Shown one piece after another: positions 16,343-24,141 of a stretch of 33,845 bases of DNA. Every line of letters begins with the position of its first letter. Within the stretch, counting starts at the first letter, position 1. Location of the stretch: NCBI RefSeq assembly GCF_004402695.1, contig NZ_SOFL01000039.1, positions 1-33,845 of the forward strand, read 5' to 3'. This DNA comes from Cryobacterium adonitolivorans (GTDB lineage: Bacteria; Actinomycetota; Actinomycetes; Actinomycetales; Microbacteriaceae). Position numbers and translations under genes: made by a program. Under the pieces are notes generated by a model. That model worked only from the letters and a program-made list of their open reading frames with translations. It was not told where the DNA came from and did no database searches.

Positions 16343-17722
16343 TCAGACGACGGGCACGCCGACGCGGAAGTTCGCGCCGTGGTGCTCATCGGGCAGGCGG
16401 TCGCCGCGACCGTGCAGCTTCTGCCGTAGGGTTCCTTCGGTGTACTCGGTGGGGTAGACGCCACGCTTCTGCAACTCGGGCACCACCCAGGTGACCACGT
16501 CTTCGAAGGTGCCCGGCGTGATCGCGTAGGCGAGGTTGAACCCGTCCACGTCGGTCTCTGCCGCCCATTCCTCGAGCTGATCGGCGATCTCCACCCCGGA
16601 GCCCACGATGAACGGGCCGAGGCCGCCGATGGCACCGGCGCGGGCGATGTCGCCGACGGTCCACTCGGAACCGTCGTGGTTCGCGGCCTGGAAGTTGGCG
16701 ACCGTGGACTGGATGGCGTTGCTCTTGACGTTGCCGATCGGCTCGTCGAGCGCGTAGCCGGACAGGTCAACGCCCATCCACCCCGACATGAAGACCAAGG
16801 CGCCCTCTTCGCTGGCGTAGCTGAGGTAGTCGAGGTATTTGGCCTGGGCCTTCTCGTTGGTCTCATCGGTGATGATCGTGAGCAGCGTGTAGATCTTGGC
16901 CGAGTACCGGTCTCGGCCGGCCGCCTCGAGAGCGTCGCGGAGCTTCGTGACGGTGCCCGTGAGAACGGCCTTCGTCGACGCGGCCACGAAGATCGCCTCG
17001 GCGTTGCCGGCAGCGAAAGCGATGCCACGGCTGGAGGCGCCGGCCTGGTAGATCACGGGTGAACGCTGCGGCGACGGCTCGGAGAGGTGGATGCCCGGCA
17101 CCTGGAAGTGCTTGCCGGAGTGATTGATGGAGTGCACCTTGCTCGGGTCGGTGAAGACGCCGGTCTGGGTGTCGCGCACCACGGCGTCGTCCTCCCAGGA
17201 GCCCTCCCACAGCTTGTACAACACGTCGAGGTACTCGTCGGCATAGTCGTAGCGGTCGTCATGCTCGAGCTGGTCTTCGTTGCCCATGTTGCGCGCGGCG
17301 GAGGGCAGGTAGCCTGTGACGACGTTCCAGCCGACCCGGCCCTTGGTGAGGTGGTCGAGGGTGGACATGCGCCGGGCGAAGGGGTACGGGTGCTCGTAGG
17401 CGGTGCCGGCGGTGACGCCGAATCCGAGGTGCTCGGTGACATATGCCATTGCGGGAATGACCAGGAGCGGGTCGGCGACGGGGATCTGCGCGCCGTTGCG
17501 GATGGCCGCCTCGTTGGTGCCGCCGTAGACGTCGTAGGTGCCGAGAACGTCGGCGAGGAAGATGCCGTCGAAGCGGCCCTTCTCGAGCAGCGTGGCGAGT
17601 TCGGTCCAGTACGCGAGGTCGGTGTAGCTCTGCGACCGGTCTTCTGGGTGGCGCCACAGGCCGGAGGACTGGTGGGCGACGCAGTTCATGTCGAAGGCAT
17701 TGAAGCGAATCTGTCTGGGCAT
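16343..17722 (-). CDS. NtaA/SnaA/DszA-type flavin-dependent monooxygenase (LLM class)
   Basis: This 459-residue protein belongs to the bacterial luciferase-like group of two-component monooxygenases (nitrilotriacetate, dibenzothiophene sulfone and pristinamycin enzymes). Evidence includes the N-terminal RFNAFDMNCVAHQSSGLWRHPEDRS, GRFDGIFLADVLGTYDVYGG, the HPYPFARRMSTLDHLTKGR core and GRVGWNVVTGYLPSAARN, all hallmark segments. Such enzymes use FMNH2 supplied by a separate reductase, plus O2, to oxidise N- or S-containing compounds or polyamines. No flavin reductase gene is adjacent. The ATG at 17722 lacks a Shine-Dalgarno; GAGCAT lies 6 nt upstream, a weak fit to the leaderless pattern. It is divergent from the amine operon across a gap with two palindromes. 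Confidence 0.88.
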   Translation of the reverse strand: MPRQIRFNAFDMNCVAHQSSGLWRHPEDRSQSYTDLAYWTELATLLEKGRFDGIFLADVLGTYDVYGGTNEAAIRNGAQIPVADPLLVIPAMAYVTEHLGFGVTAGTAYEHPYPFARRMSTLDHLTKGRVGWNVVTGYLPSAARNMGNEDQLEHDDRYDYADEYLDVLYKLWEGSWEDDAVVRDTQTGVFTDPSKVHSINHSGKHFQVPGIHLSEPSPQRSPVIYQAGASSRGIAFAAGNAEAIFVAASTKAVLTGTVTKLRDALEAAGRDRYSAKIYTLLTIITDETNEKAQAKYLDYLSYASEEGALVFMSGWMGVDLSGYALDEPIGNVKSNAIQSTVANFQAANHDGSEWTVGDIARAGAIGGLGPFIVGSGVEIADQLEEWAAETDVDGFNLAYAITPGTFEDVVTWVVPELQKRGVYPTEYTEGTLRQKLHGRGDRLPDEHHGANFRVGVPVV

Positions 17723-17792
17723 GGATCAATGCTCACGTTTTCGCGTGCCGGCCACATCCCCTCCCGAAACACGGCGTCACACATTGATGCGG

Positions 17793-17805
17793 CGCAGGAT
17801 CTGCG
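17793..17805. promoter_or_regulatory. Palindrome 1 (operator candidate)
   Basis: CGCAG-GAT-CTGCG has perfect 5-nt arms. Its core GCAGGATCTGC resembles the reverse strand of palindrome 2 (GCAGGATCTTGC). The centre-to-centre distance is about 40 bp, close to four helical turns, consistent with one regulator binding both. Confidence 0.45.
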
Positions 17806-17830
17806 AATCGGACGTCGTGCTGGCCTCGTG

Positions 17831-17848
17831 GATGCAAGATCCTGCATC
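17831..17848. promoter_or_regulatory. Palindrome 2 (operator candidate)
   Basis: GATGCAAGATCCTGCATC is an 18-bp palindrome with a single mismatched pair. On the minus strand it contains GCAGGATCT, a 9-mer shared with palindrome 1 in the opposite orientation. Confidence 0.45.
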
Positions 17849-17986
17849 CGCTCCGGCGCGGAGTCGGCGCGCGGCGGCGGCCGACCGACACCTCCGGGGC
17901 TGCCTTTTCTCCCGGCCAAGTGCCATACTGAGCCGGAAACACCGCTCTTCTGCCGAACAGCAGACCGGCACGCCAGACACGACCAA

Positions 17987-18018
17987 TCGACGATCCACTC
18001 GACGATCCACTCGACGAT
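17987..18018 (+). repeat. 12-bp tandem repeat before the aldehyde dehydrogenase start
   Basis: TCGACGATCCAC is repeated twice (17987-17998, 17999-18010) followed by a partial copy TCGACGAT (18011-18018) that runs into the Shine-Dalgarno region of the gene. Copy-number change would alter leader length. Confidence 0.75.
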
Positions 18019-18028
18019 GAGGAGCACC

Positions 18029-19459
18029 GTGAGCACCCCGATTCTGTCCAATTTCATCAATGGCCGGTTCGTTCCGCCGACCGGCACCGGGCTGCTTGAC
18101 ATCGTCGATCCGACGACCGGCACCATCGTGGCCCGGGCCCCGGTGTCGGGCGCGGGAGACGTCGACGACGCCATTACGGCCGCCAAGGCCGCCTTCCCGG
18201 CCTGGAGCCGTAAGACCCCGGGCGAACGGCAGCGGGCCCTGTTGCTGCTCGCCGACGCCATCGAGGCCAACAGCGACGAGATTGTGGAGGCCCAGCACCG
18301 CAACACCGGCCAGCCGCGCGCCACCATCGCCGCCGACGAGGTGGCCGCCGGGGCAGACCAGCTGCGGTTCTTCGCCGGCGCGGCCCGGCTGCTCGAGGGC
18401 AAGTCGGCCGGCGAGTACCTCGAGGGGATGACCTCCTGGGTACGCCGCGAACCCATCGGGGTGGTGGGCCAGGTCACCCCGTGGAACTTTCCGTTCCTCA
18501 TGGCCATCTGGAAGATCGGTCCGGCCCTGGCCGTGGGCAACACCCTCGTGCTCAAGCCCAGCGACACCACCCCGGAGTCCACCCTCGAACTCGCCCGGAT
18601 CAGCCAGGGCATCCTGCCAGACGGTGTGATGAACATCGTGCTCGGCGATGCCGGCACGGGCGCGCTCATCGTCGAGCACCCGGTGCCCGGCCTGGTCTCG
18701 ATCACAGGGAGCGTGCGCGCGGGCATGGCCGTGGCGTCCGGCGCCGCGCATACCCTCAAGCGCGCACACCTGGAGCTCGGCGGCAAGGCGCCAGCTGTGG
18801 TGTTCGGTGACGTCGACGTGGCCAAGGTCGCGTCAGCCATCGCCGACTTCTCCTTCTACAACGCCGGCCAGGACTGCACGGCCATCACCCGGGTGCTCGT
18901 GCACGAGTCGATCCACGACGAATTCGTGGGCGCGTTCACGGCGGAGGCCGAACTGCGCACCACCGGGTCGGCCGACGACGCCGACAACTACTTCGGGCCG
19001 CTCAACAACATCCGCCACTTCACCGAGGTGGTCGAGAAGGTCGGGGGCCTGCCGGCGCACGCGGTGATCAGCACCGGTGGCCACCGGGTGGGCGAGGCGG
19101 GCTTCTTCTTCGAACCCACCGTGGTCACCCAGGTGCGGCAGACGGATGCGATCGTGCAGGACGAGACGTTCGGCCCGGTGATCACGGTGCAGAGCTTCGG
19201 CACCGAGGAGGAGGCCATCACGATGGCCAACGACGTGCGTTACGCGCTGGCCTCGAGCGTCTGGACCCGCGACCACGCCCGCGCCCTGCGGGTCTCCAGG
19301 GACCTCGACTTCGGCGCCGTCTGGATCAATACGCACATCCTGCTCACCGCCGAGATGCCGCACGGCGGCTTCAAATACTCCGGTTACGGCAAGGACCTCT
19401 CCATGTACGGCGTCGAGGACTACACCCGCATCAAGCACGTCATGAGCTCGCTCGAATAG
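18029..19459 (+). CDS. Aldehyde dehydrogenase (aminobutyraldehyde dehydrogenase-like)
   Basis: This 476-residue NAD(P)-dependent dehydrogenase oxidises an aldehyde to the acid. It has the cofactor segment QVTPWNFPFLMAIWKIGPAL, Glu249 in LELGGKAP as general base and Cys283 in NAGQDCTAI as nucleophile. Overall it is nearest to gamma-aminobutyraldehyde dehydrogenases. I chose the GTG at 18029, preceded by GAGGAG at 4 nt; an ATG at 18017 is in frame but has no ribosome-binding site. The frame is open far upstream across the antisense monooxygenase gene, without meaning. It heads the amine operon: the copper amine oxidase gene starts 29 nt downstream and would supply the aldehyde. Confidence 0.91.
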   Translation: MSTPILSNFINGRFVPPTGTGLLDIVDPTTGTIVARAPVSGAGDVDDAITAAKAAFPAWSRKTPGERQRALLLLADAIEANSDEIVEAQHRNTGQPRATIAADEVAAGADQLRFFAGAARLLEGKSAGEYLEGMTSWVRREPIGVVGQVTPWNFPFLMAIWKIGPALAVGNTLVLKPSDTTPESTLELARISQGILPDGVMNIVLGDAGTGALIVEHPVPGLVSITGSVRAGMAVASGAAHTLKRAHLELGGKAPAVVFGDVDVAKVASAIADFSFYNAGQDCTAITRVLVHESIHDEFVGAFTAEAELRTTGSADDADNYFGPLNNIRHFTEVVEKVGGLPAHAVISTGGHRVGEAGFFFEPTVVTQVRQTDAIVQDETFGPVITVQSFGTEEEAITMANDVRYALASSVWTRDHARALRVSRDLDFGAVWINTHILLTAEMPHGGFKYSGYGKDLSMYGVEDYTRIKHVMSSLE

Positions 19460-19488
19460 TTCGCTCGCATCGACAGAACGGTATCCCG

Positions 19489-21510
19489 ATGACCTTTCAT
19501 CCCCTCGACCCCCTGACCGGCCCGGAGTTCACCCAGGCTGCGGCCGTGCTCGCGCGCGAGCACGGGGTGGGTGCGGGCTGGCGGTTCGCCTCGATCGAAC
19601 TCGTCGAGCCGGCCAAGGCAGCCATCGCCGAATTCGAGGCCACCGGCGTCACCCCGGAACGCCGGGCCCGCCTGGTGGTGCTGCACCGCGCCGAGAACCG
19701 CACCTGGGTGGCCGTGGCTTCCCTGGACACCGACACCTTGCTCGAATGGGGCCAGGTGGTGGGCGTGCAGGCTAATTTCACCGTCGACGAGTGGGAAGAG
19801 GCCGACGCGGCGCTGCGGGCGCATCCGGAGGTCGTGACCGCGCTGGCCAAACGCGGCATCACCGACCTCGAGAACGTCTTCATCGACACCTGGACCTACG
19901 GTGACGCCGTGATGCCCGACGCCTACCGCGGCCTGCGCCTGGGCTGGGCCGACGTCTGGGTGCGGGCAAGCGCCGGCGCCAACCCCTATGCGGGACCGGT
20001 GAGCGGGCTGCACTTCGTGATCGACCTGAACACCATGAACCTGCTCGAGATCGAGGACACCTTCGCCGTGGACCCGCCGGGCGTGATGGGCGAGTACGTG
20101 CCGCACCTGGTGCCCGAACGCATCCGCAACGCCGGCACCCGGCCGCCCCTGTTGCCGCTGGACATCGTGCAGCCTGAGGGGCCGAGCTTCAGCGTGCACG
20201 GCAACCTCGTGCGGTGGCAGAACTGGTCGCTGCGGGTGGGGTTCAACTACCGCGAGGGCATGACGCTGCACCGGGTGACCTACACGGATGCCGGCCGCGA
20301 GCGCCCGATCGCCAACCGGCTGTCGTTTTCCGAGATGGTGGTGCCCTACCGCGACCCGAGCGTCGACCACTTCCGCCGCACCGCCTTCGACATCGGCGAG
20401 TGGGGCCTGGGGTTCATGACCACCTCGCTGGAGCTCGGCTGCGACTGCCTGGGCGAGATCCGGTACATCGACGCCGTGCTGCACAACAGCGCCGGCGAGC
20501 CGTACTCGATCCCCAACGCGTTCTGCATCCACGAGGAGGACAACGCCGTGCTGTGGAAGCACGTCGACCACGACGGTGGTGCGGAGGTGCGGCGGATGCG
20601 CCGGCTGGTGGTGTCCTTCCACGTGACCGTGGCCAACTACGAGTACCTCGTCTACTGGCGGTTCTACCAGGACGGCAACATCGAGTGCGAGGTACGCGCC
20701 ACCGGCATCATGGTGGTCACCCACCTCGAGGCCGGCCAGCCGCACCCCAACGGCACCCTTGTCGACGAGCGCACCTACGCGCCGTTCCACCAGCATTTCA
20801 TCGTGGCCAGGATGGACCTCGACATCGACGGCCCGGCGAACACCGTGTACCGCAGCGAGACCCGCATCGAACCCATCGACGCCGCGAACCCGCTCGGGCT
20901 GGCGCTCACGCAACAGAACACCCCGATCGAGACGGAGGGCTTCGACGACTTCGACTGGAACACCCAGCGGTCCTGGAAGGTGGTGAACGAACAGACCCTG
21001 AACGGGCTCGGCACCCCTGTGTCGTACAAGCTCGTGCCGGGCGGTGCCATCCCGTCGTTCTTCCACCCGGAGGCCCCGGCCCTCACCCGGGCCCAGGTGA
21101 TCGGCCACACCGTGTGGGTCACCCCCAATGACGACGCCCAACGCTGGCCATGCGGCGAGTTCGTGAACCAGAGCGGCGTGGACCACGGTCTGCCCGAGTG
21201 GATCTCGGCCGGCCGCACCGTGCGCGACACCGACGTGGTGCTCTGGTACACCTTCGGCATCCACCACATCACCCGCCCGGAGGAATGGCCGGTGATGCCG
21301 GCCGACATCGTTTCGTTCTGGCTGAAGCCGGTGGGCTTCTTCGACCGCAACCCGTCGCTCGACGTGGCGCCGAGCGCCGCGCACTGCGCCCCCGGTATGG
21401 AGCATGGCGAGGCGGTGGCCGACCACCAGCACGAGCACGGCAGTCATGAGCACAGCAGTCATGAGCACAGCCCGGATGCCCCCGGCACGGAACCAAGGAG
21501 AACAGCGTGA
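19489..21510 (+). CDS. Copper-containing primary amine oxidase with His-rich C-terminal tail
   Basis: This 673-residue enzyme oxidises a primary amine to aldehyde, ammonia and H2O2 with a self-made topaquinone cofactor. Key residues can be placed by comparison with the Arthrobacter globiformis enzyme: catalytic base Asp301 in FDIGEW, topaquinone precursor Tyr384 in ANYEY, copper ligands His434 and His436 in FHQHF and His593 in GIHHIT. Family segments LELGCDCLG and VGFFDRNPSLDV are present, so it looks active. No signal peptide is seen. After the family end the protein continues with about 30 residues holding nine histidines, including SHEHS twice from a 15-bp repeat. The stop overlaps the GTG of the tandem UspA gene (GTGA). 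The amine could be phenylethylamine, tyramine, putrescine or similar. Confidence 0.93.
   Translation: MTFHPLDPLTGPEFTQAAAVLAREHGVGAGWRFASIELVEPAKAAIAEFEATGVTPERRARLVVLHRAENRTWVAVASLDTDTLLEWGQVVGVQANFTVDEWEEADAALRAHPEVVTALAKRGITDLENVFIDTWTYGDAVMPDAYRGLRLGWADVWVRASAGANPYAGPVSGLHFVIDLNTMNLLEIEDTFAVDPPGVMGEYVPHLVPERIRNAGTRPPLLPLDIVQPEGPSFSVHGNLVRWQNWSLRVGFNYREGMTLHRVTYTDAGRERPIANRLSFSEMVVPYRDPSVDHFRRTAFDIGEWGLGFMTTSLELGCDCLGEIRYIDAVLHNSAGEPYSIPNAFCIHEEDNAVLWKHVDHDGGAEVRRMRRLVVSFHVTVANYEYLVYWRFYQDGNIECEVRATGIMVVTHLEAGQPHPNGTLVDERTYAPFHQHFIVARMDLDIDGPANTVYRSETRIEPIDAANPLGLALTQQNTPIETEGFDDFDWNTQRSWKVVNEQTLNGLGTPVSYKLVPGGAIPSFFHPEAPALTRAQVIGHTVWVTPNDDAQRWPCGEFVNQSGVDHGLPEWISAGRTVRDTDVVLWYTFGIHHITRPEEWPVMPADIVSFWLKPVGFFDRNPSLDVAPSAAHCAPGMEHGEAVADHQHEHGSHEHSSHEHSPDAPGTEPRRTA
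21440..21469 (+). repeat. 15-bp tandem repeat coding the His-rich tail
   Basis: GCAGTCATGAGCACA is present twice in tandem (21440-21454, 21455-21469), in frame, giving SHEHS-SHEHS. Upstream bases CACCAGCACGAGCACG look like degenerate relatives encoding HQHEH. Confidence 0.8.
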
Positions 21511-22379
21511 CGCGAGTACCGAACTACGTGGTGGCCTACGAGGCCACCGCCCAAGGCCGCGAGGCCCTCGAGCTGGGCATCGCGATGGCCAGGAGCACCG
21601 CGGCCGAACTGCGCATTTGCCTGGTCCTGCAGCGAGTCACCGCAGCTCCGGCGAAGATCCACGCCGCGAGCAGCGACTTCGAGGTTCTCCTGGCCGACCA
21701 GGCCACGCAGTGGCTCGCCCGGGTCGTAGGCTGGGTGCCCGCCGACATCACGGCCACGACCCACCTGCTCTGGGCCGAGTCCACCTCGGAGGGCCTGATC
21801 CAGGCCGCCGCAGACCTCGACTCCGACCGGATCATTGTCGGTGCGGCCCGCGGCGGACTCTTCAACAGGTTCACCATCGGCAGCGTCGCCAACGCCCTAC
21901 TGCACGCCTCCCCCGTACCCGTCGCCCTGGCCCCGCACGGCTACCGTGCACCCGCCAAAGTCACCCGGATCACCTGCGCCATCGGTACCCGGCCGGGCTG
22001 GGAGGCCCTGCTCGATTCGCTGGTGGCGTTCTCCGACGGCCTGGGCGTCGACCTGCGCTTCGTGACTCTGGTGGAGGTCGACGCGGCCCGCGAGAAGCAG
22101 TCGCCGGCCGCCGCCGGCAGCACCGCCCACCTCGACGCCGTGCTCGCATACTACGAGCGGCATTCGACCAGCCACGGCATCATCACGACGGAGGTCGGCA
22201 CCGGAAAGAGCGTCGAAGACGCGGTCGAGGCCCTGGACTGGCGCGCCGACGAGCTCGCGTTCGTCGGGTCCAGCCGGCTGGCCGCGCCGCGCACGATCTT
22301 CCTCGGCATTACCGCCCACCGTATGCTGCACGCACTGCCGGTGCCGCTCGTTGTCGTTCCGACCTCGCCCCGCCCGTAG
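21507..22379 (+). CDS. Universal stress protein with two UspA domains
   Basis: This 290-residue protein is a tandem UspA. Domain 1 runs from NYVVAYEATAQGREALELG to PVPVALAPHG, with IIVGAARGGLFNRFTIGSVA as the nucleotide-binding end; domain 2 starts near KVTRITCAIG and ends with AFVGSSRLAAPRTIFLGITAHRMLHALPVPLVVVP. Neither loop is a perfect G-2x-G-9x-G-S/T, so ATP binding is uncertain. A GTG start overlaps the amine oxidase stop, with AAGGAG in good position. Its location between an amine oxidase and an APC permease suggests a role tied to amine uptake; UspA domains are known as C-terminal fusions on some permeases. This link is an inference. Confidence 0.85.
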   Translation: MTRVPNYVVAYEATAQGREALELGIAMARSTAAELRICLVLQRVTAAPAKIHAASSDFEVLLADQATQWLARVVGWVPADITATTHLLWAESTSEGLIQAAADLDSDRIIVGAARGGLFNRFTIGSVANALLHASPVPVALAPHGYRAPAKVTRITCAIGTRPGWEALLDSLVAFSDGLGVDLRFVTLVEVDAAREKQSPAAAGSTAHLDAVLAYYERHSTSHGIITTEVGTGKSVEDAVEALDWRADELAFVGSSRLAAPRTIFLGITAHRMLHALPVPLVVVPTSPRP

Positions 22380-22385
22380 CCAATC

Positions 22386-22411
22386 CCCGCAACCAACCCC
22401 CGCAACCAACC
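22386..22411 (+). repeat. 13-bp tandem repeat between tandem-usp and permease genes
   Basis: CCCGCAACCAACC occurs twice in direct tandem (22386-22398, 22399-22411), just after the usp stop. It is C/A-rich and has no dyad symmetry. Confidence 0.7.
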
Positions 22412-22462
22412 CAGCCCTTAGCTTTTTTCGACCCGTAGCTGATCCGACCGAAGGACAGTCCC

Positions 22463-24010
22463 ATGGCACAGTCATCCGCCTCCGGCGCCACGCCGGCCAC
22501 CACCACCAGCACCAGCGCCGGCGGGCTTTCCACGAAGGGCCTGAGCGCCGGCTCCGTCGGCCTACTCGGCGCAACCGTGATCGGCATCTCCTGCATCGCC
22601 CCCGCGTATACGCTCACGGCCTCGCTGGGCCCCACCGTCGCGGCCGTTGGCACCCAGATGCCGGGGATCTTCATGGTCGGCTTCATCCCGATGTTGCTCG
22701 TGGCGCTCGGCTACCGCGAACTCAACAACGCCATGCCGGATGCCGGCACCTCGTTCACGTGGGCGACTCGCGCGTTCGGGCCGTGGCTGGGCTGGATGGG
22801 CGGCTGGGGTCTGATCGTGGCCACGGTGGTGGTGCTGTCCAACCTTGCCGGGGTGGCCGTGGACTTCTTCTACCTGATGCTCGCGCAGCTATTCGACAAC
22901 CCCGGCCTGGCCGACCTGGCCGCGAACGTGTGGATCAACATCTTCACCTGTCTGGCCTTCATAGTCGGCGCCTGTTACATCTCGTATCGGGGCATGGAGG
23001 CCACCAAGATGGTGCAGTACGTGCTCGTCGCGTTCCAACTGCTCGTGCTGATCTGGTTCAGTGTCGCGGCACTCATCCACTTCTCCGACGGCACTGCGTT
23101 CGACGCTCTCGGCTTCAGCGCCAGCTGGTTCAACCCGTTCCTCACCCCCTCGTTCTCGGCGTTCGCCGCCGGGGTGTCGCTGTCGATCTTCATCTACTGG
23201 GGCTGGGACGTCACCCTCACCATGAACGAAGAGACCAAGGATCCTGAGCGCACTCCCGGGCGGGCGGCGACCCTCACCATCGCCATCATCTTCGTGCTGT
23301 ACATCCTGGTCTCGGTCTCCGCGCTGATGTTCTCCGGCGTCGGCACCGGCGAACTGGGCCTGGGCAACGAAGACATCCAGGGCAACGTCTTTGCGGCGCT
23401 GGCCGGCCCGGTGATGGGTCCATTCGCGATCCTGATGTCGCTGGCCGTGCTGTCGAGCTCGGCGGCGTCGCTGCAGTCCACCTTCGTGGGGCCGGCGCGC
23501 ACGATGCTCTCGATGGGCCACTACCGGGCCTTCCCCAAACGCTTCGCCGCCATCAGCCCGCGGTTCAAGTCGCCGGGCTTCGCCACGGTCATCGCCGGCG
23601 TGGTGGCGTGGGTTTTCTACGCGGTGATGCGGGTGCTGAGCACCGACGTGCTCACCGACACCATCCTCACCCTGGGCATCATGATCTGCTTCTACTACGG
23701 CGTCACCGCGTTCGCCTGTGTGTGGTTCTTCCGCCGCGAGGTGTTCTCCAGCACCAGAGCGTTTCTGCTCAAGCTGCTCGCCCCGCTGCTGGGCGGCATC
23801 ATCCTGGCGGTGATCTTCGCCACCACCCTGATCGACAGCACCAACCCCGAGTACGGCAGCGGCTCGGAAATCGGCGGCGTCGGCCTGGTGTTCATCCTCG
23901 CGATGGTGCTCTTCCTCGCCGGCATCGTGCTGATGCTCATCATGCGCAGGGTCGATCCGGCGTTCTTCCAGGGCAAGACGCTCACGAAGGGCACCTCCCG
24001 CGATCAGTAA
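22463..24010 (+). CDS. APC family amino acid/amine permease
   Basis: This 515-residue membrane transporter shows about 12 membrane segments and the APC hallmark first helix region GLSAGSVGLLGATVIGISCIAPAYTLTASLG. It also has the ISYRGMEATK loop and FIYWGWDVTLTMNEETKDPERTPGRA, a conserved loop of this superfamily. It likely imports the amine or amino acid consumed by the operon, driven by protons or sodium or by exchange. The ATG follows GAAGGA. It lies 83 nt after the tandem UspA gene and closes the operon; a weak hairpin of CCTGA/TCAGG arms (24017-24034) follows. The substrate is inferred from neighbours only. Confidence 0.88.
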   Translation: MAQSSASGATPATTTSTSAGGLSTKGLSAGSVGLLGATVIGISCIAPAYTLTASLGPTVAAVGTQMPGIFMVGFIPMLLVALGYRELNNAMPDAGTSFTWATRAFGPWLGWMGGWGLIVATVVVLSNLAGVAVDFFYLMLAQLFDNPGLADLAANVWINIFTCLAFIVGACYISYRGMEATKMVQYVLVAFQLLVLIWFSVAALIHFSDGTAFDALGFSASWFNPFLTPSFSAFAAGVSLSIFIYWGWDVTLTMNEETKDPERTPGRAATLTIAIIFVLYILVSVSALMFSGVGTGELGLGNEDIQGNVFAALAGPVMGPFAILMSLAVLSSSAASLQSTFVGPARTMLSMGHYRAFPKRFAAISPRFKSPGFATVIAGVVAWVFYAVMRVLSTDVLTDTILTLGIMICFYYGVTAFACVWFFRREVFSSTRAFLLKLLAPLLGGIILAVIFATTLIDSTNPEYGSGSEIGGVGLVFILAMVLFLAGIVLMLIMRRVDPAFFQGKTLTKGTSRDQ

Positions 24011-24141
24011 CGGCTACCTGAACGCACTCTCAGGCGTCCAACCCTGCCGGACAGCTTCTCGTTGTTTCCTTTTCACCTTGGATTCGTACACTCCCCAGTG
24101 ATCGGCTTCACAAGGTCTGACTGTGGAAAGTGACGTGTGCG

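Larger units (their letters stand above)
17723..18028. promoter_or_regulatory. Divergent control region of monooxygenase and amine operon
   Basis: This 306-nt gap holds no credible gene. It carries two related palindromes (17793-17805 and 17831-17848), a 12-bp tandem repeat next to the aldehyde dehydrogenase start (17987-18018), a possible CATACT -10 for the amine operon (17924-17929) and a possible CAATGT -10 for the monooxygenase on the minus strand (17780-17785). The first palindrome would lie just upstream of the latter -10. Confidence 0.5.

Noticed and set aside
17087..18028. In-frame 310-codon upstream extension of the aldehyde dehydrogenase
   Set aside because: It runs antisense through the monooxygenase gene and the control region; family homology and the GAGGAG site set the start at 18029.
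19420..21468. 682-codon open frame antisense to the copper amine oxidase gene
   Set aside because: Composition is His/Val/Gly-rich with no family motif, and the sense frame has complete catalytic residues.
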